A stretch of DNA of 64,000 nt from Bacilli bacterium (GCA_900754115.1 CAAEBM010000025.1:29606-93605); one strand, 5' to 3'. Counted from the stretch's first letter, positions 1 to 9,292 are shown. Notes: generated by a model from the sequence alone, not told the origin. Translations and numbers: made by a program.

Positions 1-327
1 AATAGGAGTAATATTAGCCATTTCAATTTGAACGATTAATTTATCTACTAGATAAGCATCAAAGGTAGGTTCTATTGTAGACATGACAATTAAAGCAATA
101 TCAATATTGGCCACAGGAGGACGTAAAAGTTGATTTTTACGAGGTAAAATGGTTTGAATTAAACCATGTTGAGTTGTTTCATCATAAGTAAAAGTGACTT
201 CATCTCCTACTAAAGGAATTTGATTTTGATTGCGAAATAAACCTCTTGCTTTGCATCGAAAGATTTGCTTTTGATCATAAACCGAATATTCTCCTGCCAC
301 TAATTTAATAATGATTCCTTTTTTCAT
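1..327 (-). CDS. rsgA: Ribosome small-subunit-dependent GTPase A, 5' part only
   Basis: Encodes the first 109 residues of RsgA, the GTPase that checks late 30S subunit assembly. The window edge cuts the gene, so the circularly permuted GTPase domain and the zinc finger are not visible. What is visible is the N-terminal OB fold, with the family-typical CKARG stretch, PLVGDEVTF, and LPRKNQLLRPPVANID leading into the GTPase domain. The start ATG overlaps the stop of the upstream kinase gene as ATGA, so translation is probably coupled. It is the last visible gene of the gmk-priA-rsmB-rlmN-prpC-prkC-rsgA operon, a conserved Bacillota order that strongly supports the call. Confidence 0.93.
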   Translation of the reverse strand, partial: MKKGIIIKLVAGEYSVYDQKQIFRCKARGLFRNQNQIPLVGDEVTFTYDETTQHGLIQTILPRKNQLLRPPVANIDIALIVMSTIEPTFDAYLVDKLIVQIEMANITPI

Positions 328-1208
328 GATTTGCGTCCCTTTCTAAAAATTTTTGACCAAAAAGAACTCTTTTTTTTGTTTTTATTTTCCATGGCAACGA
401 TTAATAAATCGGCTTTCAACTCGTTAATATTTTTATATCGTTTTACAAGATTTTTTTGACATGCTTTTTCAATGATAACCACTAAATTATTAGGAATTTT
501 ACTATTATATTTTAAAATATTGGGGAAGGGGTCTTTAATGTGTGCGGCAGCAATAGCAGTTGCTGTCGTACCATTATAAGGGAGTTTCCCACAAAGTAAT
601 TCAAACATTGTAATTCCTAAAGAGTAAATATCAGATTGAATGGTAGCACGATTTCCTTTAGAAATTTCTGGATCTAAATAATGAGGGGATCCGATAATGA
701 CTTCTTGACTTGTAATTTCAGGGTCTAATTTTTCAATAAAGGCGGTACCAAAGTCAGCTAAAATGGCACAACCATCGCTTTTGACAAGAATATTTTGGGG
801 TTTGATGTCTCGATGAATAATGTTGTATTTGTGAACTTCTGATAAAGCATCACAAATTTGTAATACAATGTCGATTGCTTCACTAACTTCTAAATAGCCA
901 CGTAAATTGATTAAATCTTTTGCAGTTTGACCCTTTATATATTCCATGACAATGAAAGGACGATCTTGATAAACGCCTACATCAAAAATCTTTACGATTT
1001 TTCTTGATGTAAAAGTACAAGCAGTTTTAATTTCTCGTAAATAACGTTGATAATGATCTGGATTTTCTAAAATGGTGGTTTTCAACAATTTAATGGCAAC
1101 GGGCTTTTTTAAAATCGTATCTAAACCGAGATAGACAATAGCATTTCCGCCCTCTCCAATAATGGATTGAACTTGATATCGGTTTTCAATGATGAAAGGT
1201 TCGATCAT
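324..1208 (-). CDS. prkC: Hanks-type Ser/Thr protein kinase without PASTA domains
   Basis: A 294-residue eukaryotic-like protein kinase. The glycine loop (GEGGNAIVY, residues 18-26), the catalytic lysine in VAIK (Lys40), HRDIKPQN and the metal-binding ADFG are all intact, so it should be active. Unlike classic PrkC/StkP it stops just after the kinase domain, with a basic tail (FWSKIFRKGRKS). There is no convincing membrane helix and there are no PASTA repeats, so it cannot sense muropeptides in the usual way. Its start overlaps the end of the PP2C phosphatase gene by 4 nt and its end overlaps rsgA by 4 nt. The ATG is preceded by AAGGAG. It probably acts with the phosphatase as a reversible Ser/Thr phosphorylation pair in the cytoplasm. 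Confidence 0.93.
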   Translation of the reverse strand: MIEPFIIENRYQVQSIIGEGGNAIVYLGLDTILKKPVAIKLLKTTILENPDHYQRYLREIKTACTFTSRKIVKIFDVGVYQDRPFIVMEYIKGQTAKDLINLRGYLEVSEAIDIVLQICDALSEVHKYNIIHRDIKPQNILVKSDGCAILADFGTAFIEKLDPEITSQEVIIGSPHYLDPEISKGNRATIQSDIYSLGITMFELLCGKLPYNGTTATAIAAAHIKDPFPNILKYNSKIPNNLVVIIEKACQKNLVKRYKNINELKADLLIVAMENKNKKKSSFWSKIFRKGRKS

Positions 1209-1939
1209 TCTTGCTCCTTAAGGTCATTTTCAATTAAAATGAATGTGATATTGTCATGACCACCATTTGCATTTGCTTTTTCAATGAGTTCGTTTCCTCT
1301 CATAATTATGGATTCTTTTTCATTTAAAATTTTTAAAATCTTTTTTGAATCTAATGTGTTATGTAATCCATCACTGCAGATAAGAATGTTTTGACCTTCT
1401 TTTATTGGAATTTCTCCAATATCCACACTGATTTCCTTTTTAATACCTAAAGCATTGGTTAAAACGTGTTTTTTAGGATGTTTTAAAGATTGTTTATAAG
1501 TGATATATCCACTATGTAATAAAGTATTGACAAGGGTATGATCAGTTGTGATTTGATTTAAACTAGAGGAATCATAAATGTAAATGCGACTATCTCCTAA
1601 GTGAGCATAATAATATTTTCCCTCTAAACATAAAACACCAGATACTGTTGTTCCCATTCCAGAGAGATTTTCGTTTTCTTGAGATTGTTTATAAACGGCT
1701 TCATTTGCCTTTTGTAAAGTTTCATATAACCAAATGCCAACGGACTTAATTTTTGGATTTTTATAAGCATCGGCTAAAATTTCAATGGTTTTGTTGGCAG
1801 CATAAGATCCTCCTAAATGACCACCCATTCCATCGCATACAAAAGCGATGAAATTGCGAGCATCTTTTTCTTTATAAAAGTAAGCATCTTCATTGTTTTG
1901 ACGTATCATACCGGTATCTGTTTTGGCATAAATTTTCAT
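1205..1939 (-). CDS. prpC: PP2C-family Ser/Thr protein phosphatase
   Basis: A 244-residue metal-dependent phosphatase that reverses phosphorylation by the adjacent kinase. The PP2C motifs are clear: TGMIRQNNEDAY near the N terminus, FVCDGMGGHLGG with metal-binding Asp, SGMGTTVSG, AHLGDSRIYIY, and LICSDGLHNTL followed by GHDNITFI near the C terminus. The length is normal for bacterial Stp/PrpC. The start overlaps the rlmN stop as ATGA and its stop overlaps the kinase start, so the three genes are translationally coupled. No signal peptide or membrane segment is seen, so the enzyme is cytoplasmic. Confidence 0.95.
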   Translation of the reverse strand: MKIYAKTDTGMIRQNNEDAYFYKEKDARNFIAFVCDGMGGHLGGSYAANKTIEILADAYKNPKIKSVGIWLYETLQKANEAVYKQSQENENLSGMGTTVSGVLCLEGKYYYAHLGDSRIYIYDSSSLNQITTDHTLVNTLLHSGYITYKQSLKHPKKHVLTNALGIKKEISVDIGEIPIKEGQNILICSDGLHNTLDSKKILKILNEKESIIMRGNELIEKANANGGHDNITFILIENDLKEQE

Positions 1940-2973
1940 ACTTTTCCCTCACTTTTAGCTCTTAATTGGCCACAAGCCGCATCAATATCTTTACCAAACT
2001 CTCTTCTTATTGTAACATTTATTTTTTGATTTTTTAAGACATTATAAAAAATATTTATATTTTTTTCTTGGCTTCGTTGGTATCTATTTTCATTTACTTG
2101 ATTATAAGGGATTAAATTGACATAGCAACAAGTTCCTTTTAAATAGTTTGCTAATTCTAAAGCGTGGTTCTTGGAGTCATTAATCCCATCTAAAAGAAGA
2201 TATTCAAAAGTTACTCGTCGGTTGGTCTTTTTTTCGTACTCAATAAGTGCTTCTTTTAACTCATTCATTGGATATTTATGATTTATTTTCATAATTTGAT
2301 TACGAATTTGATCATTAGGAGCATGTAAAGAAATGGCTAAGTTAATTTGTAATTTTTCTTCTGTCAAGGCTTTGATTTTGGGAATAATTCCACTGGTGGA
2401 CACGCTGATATGTCTTGCACCGATAGCAAGTCCTTTTGCCTCATTGATAATATAAATAAAATTCATTACATTTTCATAATTGTCAAAAGGTTCACCAATT
2501 CCCATAATTACCACATGAGAAACACGTTCATGAACAGAATCTAATTCTTGTTGAGCAATTAAAACTTGTCCTACCATTTCATAGGAATGTAAATCTCGTA
2601 TCTTTTTTAAAAGTCCACTAGCACAAAAACTACACCCCATATTACAGCCAACTTGGGATGAAACACAAACTGCGTTTCCATAGGTATATTTCATGATAAC
2701 GGTTTCAATTCGATGATGGTCTTCTAATTCTAAAAGAAATTTTATCGTTCCATCAGAAGACTTTTGTTTTTGAATAATTGTCGGTAATTGCATGGAAAAA
2801 TTAGTTTTTAAATCTTCTTTTAACGATTTGGATAAATTGGTCATTTCATCAAAAGAATGAACTCGTTCTTGATATAACCATCTTAAAATTTGTTCTCCAT
2901 TATATTTTTTATACCCTCTATTTTCCATAATTGTCTGCAATTGAGATAATGTCCAATCGTAGAGGTTAATCAT
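1936..2973 (-). CDS. rlmN: Dual-specificity 23S rRNA/tRNA adenine-C2 methyltransferase RlmN
   Basis: A radical-SAM methyltransferase of 345 residues that methylates A2503 of 23S rRNA and A37 of some tRNAs. The [4Fe-4S] motif CNMGCSFC is present, as are MGIGEPFDNYENV, the SAM-binding stretch and the C-terminal CGQL cysteine that resolves the covalent intermediate. The chosen ATG follows AGGTGA at good spacing. An upstream in-frame TTG would sit on top of that site. The start lies inside the end of rsmB (8-nt overlap) and the end overlaps prpC by 4 nt. Family and context leave little doubt. Confidence 0.96.
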   Translation of the reverse strand: MINLYDWTLSQLQTIMENRGYKKYNGEQILRWLYQERVHSFDEMTNLSKSLKEDLKTNFSMQLPTIIQKQKSSDGTIKFLLELEDHHRIETVIMKYTYGNAVCVSSQVGCNMGCSFCASGLLKKIRDLHSYEMVGQVLIAQQELDSVHERVSHVVIMGIGEPFDNYENVMNFIYIINEAKGLAIGARHISVSTSGIIPKIKALTEEKLQINLAISLHAPNDQIRNQIMKINHKYPMNELKEALIEYEKKTNRRVTFEYLLLDGINDSKNHALELANYLKGTCCYVNLIPYNQVNENRYQRSQEKNINIFYNVLKNQKINVTIRREFGKDIDAACGQLRAKSEGKV

Positions 2974-4249
2974 GCAATTCACCTACTTTTTGCAACTTTA
3001 CAATATAAAAGCCATCAGTATCATATTCAAAAGGAAAAAGTTGACGTTCAAATACTTTTTTCATATCTTTATGTTTACTTAAAAACTTAATGATTTGCAT
3101 TTCATTTTCTTTTTTAGAAATCGTACAGGTACTATAAACTAAAAAGCCATTAGGTTTTAATAAAGGGTAGGCATTTTCAAGTAATTTTTCTTGAATAAGT
3201 GTTAATTCATCGATTTGTTTTGCACTGATATCTAATAAAATATCAGGTTTTCTGCGAATGACTCCTAATCCTGAACAGGGGGCATCAATTAAAATTTTAT
3301 CAAAATAATTTGGACGCATTTTACTTGCTAATAAAGTGGCATCATAACATTTTGTGACAATATTGGTTAAGTGATGTCGTTTGACGTTTTGATCAATTAA
3401 GGCTACTCGATGAGGGTGAATATCAATGGCTAAAATTTTTCCCGTATTATGCATTAAAGAAGCCATGTGAATGGTTTTAGAACCAGGAGCAGCACACATA
3501 TCTAAGATATGTTCTCCTTCAAGAGGGTCTAAGACAATACTGACATATTGAGAAGCTTCATCTTGAACAGAAAGAGTGCCATTTTTGCTTTCTTTTAAAT
3601 TCCAAAGAGATTCTTTCCCTATATAATAAAAAGCATTTTCACAAAATTTTGCTTCGATAAAATCTTTGTTTTCTAAAAGTTTTTCTTTGGATAATAAAGA
3701 CGGATTTAATCGTATAGTTAAAGGTGCTTCTATGATGTTTTTTTGTAATATTTTTAGCGTTGTTTCTTTGCCATAAAACGTTTCCCACATTTTAATTAAC
3801 CAAATGGGATGATTATAAAGGACTTGGTAATAATCATAGATAGTTTTAAAATTTTCAGGTTGCGGTTCTTTTTTTTCTTTTGAAAGGGTTCTTAATATTC
3901 CATTACAAAATTTCGCTGCATGATTACCTTCTATTTTTTTAGCAAGAGTAACCGCTTCATTTAAAATGGCATAATGAGGAATTTTATCTAAAAAACGCAT
4001 TTGGTACAAAGATAGCATTAAAAGAATCGTCAATTTAGGATTGGTTTGTTTGCTTTTTTCATGCAAAGAAATTTCCCATTTTAAAAGATTGCTATGTTGT
4101 AATGTGCCATAAACTAATTGGGTTAGCAATGCTTTATCTTTAGGATTCAACGCTGCTTGTTTTAAGGTGTGATCTAAATCAATATGGCTATAACTTTTTT
4201 GGATGATAATTCGACATAGACAATCCCATGCATATTCTCTTACATTCAT
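2966..4249 (-). CDS. rsmB: 16S rRNA m5C967 methyltransferase RsmB
   Basis: A 427-residue protein with the NusB-like N-terminal RNA-binding domain (roughly residues 1-130) followed by a Rossmann methyltransferase domain. The SAM site appears as LDMCAAPGSKTIHMASLM. The two catalytic-cysteine motifs are IDAPCSGLGVIRRKPDI and VYSTCTISKKENE. The start is the ATG with AAGGAGGAAAG upstream; the longer reading frame begins too close to that site. It lies between priA and rlmN. In many Bacillota def and fmt sit between priA and rsmB; here they are absent from this position. Confidence 0.95.
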   Translation of the reverse strand: MNVREYAWDCLCRIIIQKSYSHIDLDHTLKQAALNPKDKALLTQLVYGTLQHSNLLKWEISLHEKSKQTNPKLTILLMLSLYQMRFLDKIPHYAILNEAVTLAKKIEGNHAAKFCNGILRTLSKEKKEPQPENFKTIYDYYQVLYNHPIWLIKMWETFYGKETTLKILQKNIIEAPLTIRLNPSLLSKEKLLENKDFIEAKFCENAFYYIGKESLWNLKESKNGTLSVQDEASQYVSIVLDPLEGEHILDMCAAPGSKTIHMASLMHNTGKILAIDIHPHRVALIDQNVKRHHLTNIVTKCYDATLLASKMRPNYFDKILIDAPCSGLGVIRRKPDILLDISAKQIDELTLIQEKLLENAYPLLKPNGFLVYSTCTISKKENEMQIIKFLSKHKDMKKVFERQLFPFEYDTDGFYIVKLQKVGELHD

Positions 4250-4262
4250 TTTTCTTTCCTCC

Positions 4263-6467
4263 TTATAGTAACTTATAGGTATCAATATCTAAAACTAAAC
4301 TACATTTTTTTGAATTACATTCTTTTTTGAATTGATCGACAATTTCATGTAATGTTTTGGTCATTAATGATTGATTTTTGCTTTTGATAATCAATCGTAC
4401 TCGATATTTTGAATGTTCTTTATAAATATAGGGAAATGAGGGTCCTAATATTTCAAAGTTCGTATGGCTAGTCAAAAAATCAGCGATTTTGTCGGCAATA
4501 AGCAAAGCATTTTCAGGTTTTTCACAAAGCAAAGTCAAAGATGACAAATAAGAAAAAGGTGGATAATTTCTACGATTACGAAAAGCCATGTCATGATTGA
4601 AAAAACTTTGATAATCATGCTTTGCAGCATATTGAATGGCATAATGTTCAGGATTATAAGTTTGAATGATGACTTTTCCTTCTTTGTCTCCTCTTCCTGC
4701 TCTTCCAGCTACCTGTGATAAAAGTTCAAAAGTAAATTCATTACTTCTAAAATCAGCAACTGCTAAGGTAATATCGCTATCAATGACACCTACTAAAGTG
4801 ACATCAGGAAAATCTAACCCCTTTGCTACCATTTGCGTTCCTAAAAGAATTTGATAGTCTTGTTCTTGAAATTGCTTTAATATTTTTAAATGACCATGTT
4901 TTATGGTCGTCGTATCGTTATCCATTCGCAATAATTTTGCTTGTGGATATTCTTTTGAAAGAACTTCTTCTATTTTTTGCGTTCCACTACCCATAAATAA
5001 AAAATCAGTTCCATGACATTTTGGACAATCTTTTTCAAATTCAATTTCATAATTACAATAATGACACTTTAGTTTATTCCCTTTTTTATGATAACTCATT
5101 GAAACTTCACAATTAGGACATTTAAAAAGATATCCACAAGAACGACAAGAAACATAGGGAGAATACCCTCTTCGATTTTGAAGCAAAATGATTTTTTCAT
5201 GATTGGCTAATCTTTTTTTAATCTCCGTATCAAGTGTTTTTGAAATTAAAGGAACACCTTCAACATTTTCTTCACGCATATTGACAATTTGACAAATAGG
5301 TAAGGGGTGATGATTAGCTCGTTTTGTTAAAAATACAGATTCATAAACCCCTTTAATTGCTCTCGCTTTTGTTTCAAAACTAGGAGTGGCGCTTCCTAAA
5401 ATCACCTTACTATTCCATTGTTTTGCTCTTAAAATAGCGATGTCTCTAGCATGATAAGTGGGCATATTTTCTTGTTTATAACTAGTAGATTGTTCTTCAT
5501 CTAAAATGATAATACCAATATCAGTTAAAGGCGCAAAAATAGCACTTCTTGCTCCAATGACGACTTTTACTTCTTTATTTTTGATTTTATCGTATTGTAC
5601 TTTCTTTTCCAAAGGTGTTAAATTGCCATGTAAAACGGCAATATTAGAAAACCAAGATTGAAAACGTTCAATAATCATGGGGGTTAAAGCAATTTCAGGA
5701 ACTAAAACAATCGCCGTTTGCTTTTTTTTCACATAATAATCCACCAAATGTAAATAAACTTCGGTCTTTCCACTTCCTGTTACACCTTGTAAAAGAATTG
5801 TCTTTTTTTCACTATTTATTATTTGTAAAAAAGCAGTTTGTTGTTCTTTATTAAGTACACTTTTTTGAAAATTAGAGTTTGTATAAGCCTTTAAGTAATC
5901 GTTTTTGATTTCTTCATCTTGAATTTGTATGTAATTCATTTCTTGTAACTTTTTGATAATAGCTTTATTTTTATAATCTTTAAGGTAAGAAATAGGAGAA
6001 GCACAAAGTTCTTGATAAATTTGGGCTTGCTTAGGAGTTAAAATAGAAGAATCTAAACCAAAAATAGGAATAATGCGTTTAACCATTCTTCCTTTTATAC
6101 TTTGTTGAATACTTTTAATTTGTGGTTTATAAGCTGTTGGCAAAATCGTTTGGATGCATTGAATTAAAGGAGTGACATAACGATCAGCCATTTGATAAGC
6201 AAGTTGCAGTAAATCATCATCTAAAATCGGCTTTTCATCGATTACTTTTTCAATAAATTTATATTGAAAACCATCTCGTGAAGATAATTGTTCAACAGTT
6301 AAAAATGTTTCGTTTACTTCTAAGACTAAACCAATTATTTTTTGTTTTCCAAAAGGAACAAGTACTCGATATCCTTTATTTACAAGGGTATTATCATTTG
6401 CTAAATAAGAAAAGGAAGGTTCTAAAGATAAAGTTCGATGTTCAATTAAAACTTTTAAAATCTTCAT
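4263..6467 (-). CDS. priA: Primosomal replication-restart helicase PriA
   Basis: A 734-residue 3'-to-5' DNA helicase that reloads the replisome at stalled forks. The N-terminal 3'BD domain is followed by a helicase core with Walker A GVTGSGKTE, the DEEQ box and GSATPSFET. Two clusters of zinc-binding cysteine pairs follow (CRSCGYLFKCPNC and CHYCNYEIEFEKDCPKCHG), then the second RecA lobe with QVAGRAGRG. The ATG at the 5' end is preceded by AAAGGAAGTG at normal distance. It lies 25 nt downstream of gmk and 13 nt upstream of rsmB. Some relatives have coaBC or rpoZ next to gmk; those are not present here. Confidence 0.96.
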   Translation of the reverse strand: MKILKVLIEHRTLSLEPSFSYLANDNTLVNKGYRVLVPFGKQKIIGLVLEVNETFLTVEQLSSRDGFQYKFIEKVIDEKPILDDDLLQLAYQMADRYVTPLIQCIQTILPTAYKPQIKSIQQSIKGRMVKRIIPIFGLDSSILTPKQAQIYQELCASPISYLKDYKNKAIIKKLQEMNYIQIQDEEIKNDYLKAYTNSNFQKSVLNKEQQTAFLQIINSEKKTILLQGVTGSGKTEVYLHLVDYYVKKKQTAIVLVPEIALTPMIIERFQSWFSNIAVLHGNLTPLEKKVQYDKIKNKEVKVVIGARSAIFAPLTDIGIIILDEEQSTSYKQENMPTYHARDIAILRAKQWNSKVILGSATPSFETKARAIKGVYESVFLTKRANHHPLPICQIVNMREENVEGVPLISKTLDTEIKKRLANHEKIILLQNRRGYSPYVSCRSCGYLFKCPNCEVSMSYHKKGNKLKCHYCNYEIEFEKDCPKCHGTDFLFMGSGTQKIEEVLSKEYPQAKLLRMDNDTTTIKHGHLKILKQFQEQDYQILLGTQMVAKGLDFPDVTLVGVIDSDITLAVADFRSNEFTFELLSQVAGRAGRGDKEGKVIIQTYNPEHYAIQYAAKHDYQSFFNHDMAFRNRRNYPPFSYLSSLTLLCEKPENALLIADKIADFLTSHTNFEILGPSFPYIYKEHSKYRVRLIIKSKNQSLMTKTLHEIVDQFKKECNSKKCSLVLDIDTYKLL

Positions 6468-6492
6468 GTGCTTCACTTCCTTTGTAGTTTAT

Positions 6493-7062
6493 TTATAAGG
6501 TATTGCCATAATGAGTGATAATATTTGCGATTTCTTCACTCGTTTTGCTAATCGTATTATTAATGACGACATATTTATAGTCATTTTGTAATTTCATTTC
6601 TCTTTTGGCTTTATTTAATCGTTGTTGAATAATATTTTCTGGTTCACTACGACGACTACGAATGCGATTTTCTAATTCTTCAAAACTAGGTGGAACCATA
6701 AAAATTGTTACGGCATCGGGACATTTTTGCATGACTTGTTTTGCCCCTTCAATTTCAATTTCTAATAAAACATTTTTTCCTTCATTTAAAAGTTTATCGA
6801 CAAAAGATTTTGGGGTACCATATTGATTTCCGACAAATTCAGCCCACTCTAATAATTCTCCATTTTGTTTGGCTTTTTCAAATTCTTCTTGCGAAACAAA
6901 AAAATAATCCTCGCCATTTTTTTCATTGACACGCGCTTTTCGTGTTGTCATGGAAATCGAATAAGCTAAATTTAATTGTGGCATAGTCATAATTTTTTCT
7001 CGAATGGTTCCTTTGCCAACTCCACTTGGACCACTCAATATAAATAAGGTTCCTTTTTTCAC
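6493..7062 (-). CDS. gmk: Guanylate kinase
   Basis: A 189-residue cytoplasmic enzyme that converts GMP to GDP using ATP. The P-loop GPSGVGKGTI sits near the N terminus. The GMP-binding region SMTTRKAR, with NGEDYFFVS and ENRIRSRRSE, is intact. The best start is a GTG about six bases after GGAGGGG; an upstream TTG in frame would overlap that site. It is the first gene of the minus-strand operon and has a consensus promoter just upstream. Gene order gmk-priA is common in Bacillota. Confidence 0.95.
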   Translation of the reverse strand: MKKGTLFILSGPSGVGKGTIREKIMTMPQLNLAYSISMTTRKARVNEKNGEDYFFVSQEEFEKAKQNGELLEWAEFVGNQYGTPKSFVDKLLNEGKNVLLEIEIEGAKQVMQKCPDAVTIFMVPPSFEELENRIRSRRSEPENIIQQRLNKAKREMKLQNDYKYVVINNTISKTSEEIANIITHYGNTL

Positions 7063-7104
7063 TTCATACCCCTCCAACAATTTTGTCGATTAATGAATAG
7101 ATAT

Positions 7105-7133
7105 ATTATACTAAATTTAAGAGTAGGTTTCAA
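7105..7133 (-). promoter_or_regulatory. Sigma-A-type promoter of the gmk-priA-rsgA operon
   Basis: On the minus strand TTGAAA (7133-7128) is followed after exactly 17 bases by a perfect TATAAT (7110-7105). It lies about 40 bases upstream of the gmk GTG start, so it is the likely promoter of the whole housekeeping operon. Confidence 0.85.
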
Positions 7134-7246
7134 TGAAAATTAAGGTAAACTCAGTTTGTTTACTCTTTATTTTTTAAAAAAGTTTTCTTTTTTGTTTTAT
7201 CTTTACGTTTATGTTACAATAAAAAATGAATGAAAAAGGTGATTAT

Positions 7247-8839
7247 ATGGCATTGGATTTTTTAGCTTTCAAACGAATTATTGAATTAATAAAAGAAAAA
7301 TTACTCAATGGTAAAATTGAAAAAATATATCAAATCTCTAAAGAAGAGCTTTTATTTGAAATCAGAAATCAAGGGAAAAACTATCATTTATTATTGAGTA
7401 CTTATCCAACCATGCCTTATATTAATTTAGTAGAAAATAAACCTAAAACAAGTTCGATTCATTCTCCATTGGTTTTACTTTTGCGAAAACATTTAGAAAA
7501 TGGCAAACTGATTAAAATAGAACAACAAAATGAGGATCGCATTGTTCTTTTTGAAATTGTTTCTTTTGATGAATATTTTCAAAATTCAATTAAAAAACTT
7601 TATTTAGAATTAATAGGTCGGGCTTCTAATTTAATCTTAACGAACCAAGAAAATGTCATTTTAGATTGTTTAAAAAAAATACCGGTTCAATATCAACAAT
7701 TACGGACATTATTACCCAATGTGACCTATCAATTACCAGAAAAACCACTTTTACAAAAATTGCCTGTTTCCATAGAAAATGAATTAGAATACCGTCAAAT
7801 TTCTTTATCAACACTAAAAGAAGAAATCAATCAAAGTAGACAAATCTATATCACAGAAGCAAACAACAAAAAAGATTTTCATTTTTTTCCTTTTTTATCT
7901 TTAAAAGGACAGGTACAAGCATACCCTTGGTCTTTGGGAATAGAGACTTATTTTTCACAATCTTTGTTAACAGAACGACAAAGACAAAGAATTACTGAAG
8001 TAGATAAAATTCTTAAATTAGAATTGAAGAAAAATAAAAAAAAGTTAGATAAACTTAGACAAGATTTACAACAAGCTCAAAACGCCAAAGAGTTTCAATA
8101 TTTTGGTGATATGCTATTGACTTATGGGCAAGAAATTGACCAATTGACAAATCCACTACTTCTTTTTGATGATCAAATCAATCAAATAGTATCAATTCCT
8201 ATTGATATTCGTTACAATGTTTTTAAAAATGCATCTTTGTATTATAAAAAATATCAAAAAGCCAAAGTTGCACAAGAAAAAGTGCAACAACAAATTGATT
8301 TGACACTCAATCAAATTGATTATTTAGAATCCATTGCTTTTTTTGTAAAAACAGCAGATGATTGGAATATGAAAGAAATTGAAGAAGAACTTTCCAATCA
8401 AGGATTAATGAGAAAAAAAGAAGTAATAAAAGTAAACAAAAAAGCAAAAAAGAAAGTAGAAAAAAAATATCTTCCTTTACAATATGAATATCAGGGGATT
8501 CTTATTGCAGTAGGAGAAAATAATTTGCAAAATGAATATCTCACTTTTAAAATGGCTCATAAAAATCATTACTTTTTTCATGTTCAACAATTTCATGGTG
8601 CCCATGTTGTCGTTTTTGTAGATCAATTAAATGAATCTTTGATTCGCATGGCTGCAAATTTAGCAGCTTTGCATAGCGAGGCTAAAGATTCTTCTAGTGT
8701 TGCTATTGACTACACTCAAATCAAAAATATAAAAAAAATTCCGGGTGGAAAACCCGGAAAGGTTCTAATCAATAAACAAAAAACAATTTATATTGATCCG
8801 AACAAAGAGTTGTTAAAAAATCTAAAAAAACTATCTTAA
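7247..8839 (+). CDS. rqcH: Rqc2/RqcH-type ribosome quality-control protein (NFACT, FbpA-like)
   Basis: A 530-residue NFACT protein that binds stalled 50S-nascent-chain complexes and directs C-terminal Ala tailing. The NFACT-N domain occupies the first ~200 residues. It is followed by a helix-hairpin region and a long charged coiled coil (about 250-300), with the NFACT-R domain at the end (LPLQYEYQGILIAVG...FHVQQFHGAHVVVF). The ATG chosen follows AAAGGTGA with seven-base spacing; an ATG 21 bases earlier has no site. Its 3' end overlaps the convergent coat-protein gene by 9 bp. Older annotations call this family fibronectin-binding protein. Confidence 0.93.
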   Translation: MALDFLAFKRIIELIKEKLLNGKIEKIYQISKEELLFEIRNQGKNYHLLLSTYPTMPYINLVENKPKTSSIHSPLVLLLRKHLENGKLIKIEQQNEDRIVLFEIVSFDEYFQNSIKKLYLELIGRASNLILTNQENVILDCLKKIPVQYQQLRTLLPNVTYQLPEKPLLQKLPVSIENELEYRQISLSTLKEEINQSRQIYITEANNKKDFHFFPFLSLKGQVQAYPWSLGIETYFSQSLLTERQRQRITEVDKILKLELKKNKKKLDKLRQDLQQAQNAKEFQYFGDMLLTYGQEIDQLTNPLLLFDDQINQIVSIPIDIRYNVFKNASLYYKKYQKAKVAQEKVQQQIDLTLNQIDYLESIAFFVKTADDWNMKEIEEELSNQGLMRKKEVIKVNKKAKKKVEKKYLPLQYEYQGILIAVGENNLQNEYLTFKMAHKNHYFFHVQQFHGAHVVVFVDQLNESLIRMAANLAALHSEAKDSSSVAIDYTQIKNIKKIPGGKPGKVLINKQKTIYIDPNKELLKNLKKLS

Positions 8840-9055
8840 CCCTTGTTGAGTGTTGTTGCAGCAAACATTTTCTTCACTAGTGGTTCTTACGATTTCGTAA
8901 CGGTAACATGGAACAAAATGATTGACAACATGTGTTCTAACGGGGATGATTACTGGTTGATTGTAACGATGTGTGCAATGAACTACGCATACTCTTTCAG
9001 GACATACGATTGGTTGACATCCACATGGATTAACGTTATTTACATTTGAATTCAT
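8831..9055 (-). CDS. Small Cys-rich CotD-like spore coat protein
   Basis: A 74-residue protein rich in Cys, His, Asn and Val. The central PVIIPVRTHVVNHFVPCYRYEIV resembles the repeated Pro-Val-His core of CotD-family inner coat proteins. Paired cysteines occur at both ends (CGC, CCNN), suited to disulfide cross-linking. The start has AAGGAGGATAAG upstream. A sigma-K-like promoter lies about 25-50 bases upstream. The last 9 bp overlap the convergent rqcH gene. The family assignment rests on composition and one motif, so a different small structural protein remains possible. Confidence 0.7.
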   Translation of the reverse strand: MNSNVNNVNPCGCQPIVCPERVCVVHCTHRYNQPVIIPVRTHVVNHFVPCYRYEIVRTTSEENVCCNNTQQGLR

Positions 9056-9077
9056 TTCTTATCCTCCTTATCTATTA

Positions 9078-9104
9078 TAACTTATGCTAAGCAACCCAAA
9101 GTGT
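9078..9104 (-). promoter_or_regulatory. Sigma-K-like promoter of the coat protein gene
   Basis: On the minus strand AC (9104-9103, within ACAC) is followed after 16 bases by CATAAGTTA (9086-9078). This matches the mother-cell sigma-K consensus AC-N16/17-CATANNNTA. A TATAAT closer to the ribosome-binding site is an alternative -10 but lacks a matching -35. Confidence 0.55.
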
Positions 9105-9132
9105 TATAGATAGTAGCCTAAAAAATGTCTCG

Positions 9133-9161
9133 AAAAAAAGAGGGATAATTCCCTCTTTTTT
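9133..9161 (-). terminator. Intrinsic terminator of the YjcZ-like genes
   Basis: GAGGGA (9140-9145) pairs with TCCCTC (9150-9155). An A-run on the left becomes the U-tract on the minus strand. It lies 13 bases after the stop of the 24-residue gene. Confidence 0.8.
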
Positions 9162-9173
9162 ATATTGTCTTTA

Positions 9174-9248
9174 TTAGAAAATCCAGCAAGCGCCGATGAT
9201 TACAAGTAAAATGAATAGTACTAAAAATAATGCATATTGTCCGCCCAT
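9174..9248 (-). CDS. YjcZ-like 24-residue membrane micro-protein
   Basis: A 24-residue peptide, MGGQYALF followed by LVLFILLVIIGACWIF, preceded by a strong AGGGAGG site five bases from the ATG. It is essentially one hydrophobic helix. It shares the stretch VLFILLVIIG with the C terminus of the next gene upstream, 44 bases away, and both match the YjcZ family of sporulation-associated micro-proteins. A terminator follows the stop. The role is unknown beyond the family's link to sporulation. Confidence 0.75.
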   Translation of the reverse strand: MGGQYALFLVLFILLVIIGACWIF

Positions 9249-9292
9249 AGTAATCCTCCCTTCCTACAACCATTTGTTTTATATAAATCTAT

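Noticed and set aside
8843..9049. Plus-strand 68-residue frame opposite the coat protein gene
   Set aside because: No ribosome-binding site; it is the shadow of the Cys-rich minus-strand gene, which has its own promoter.
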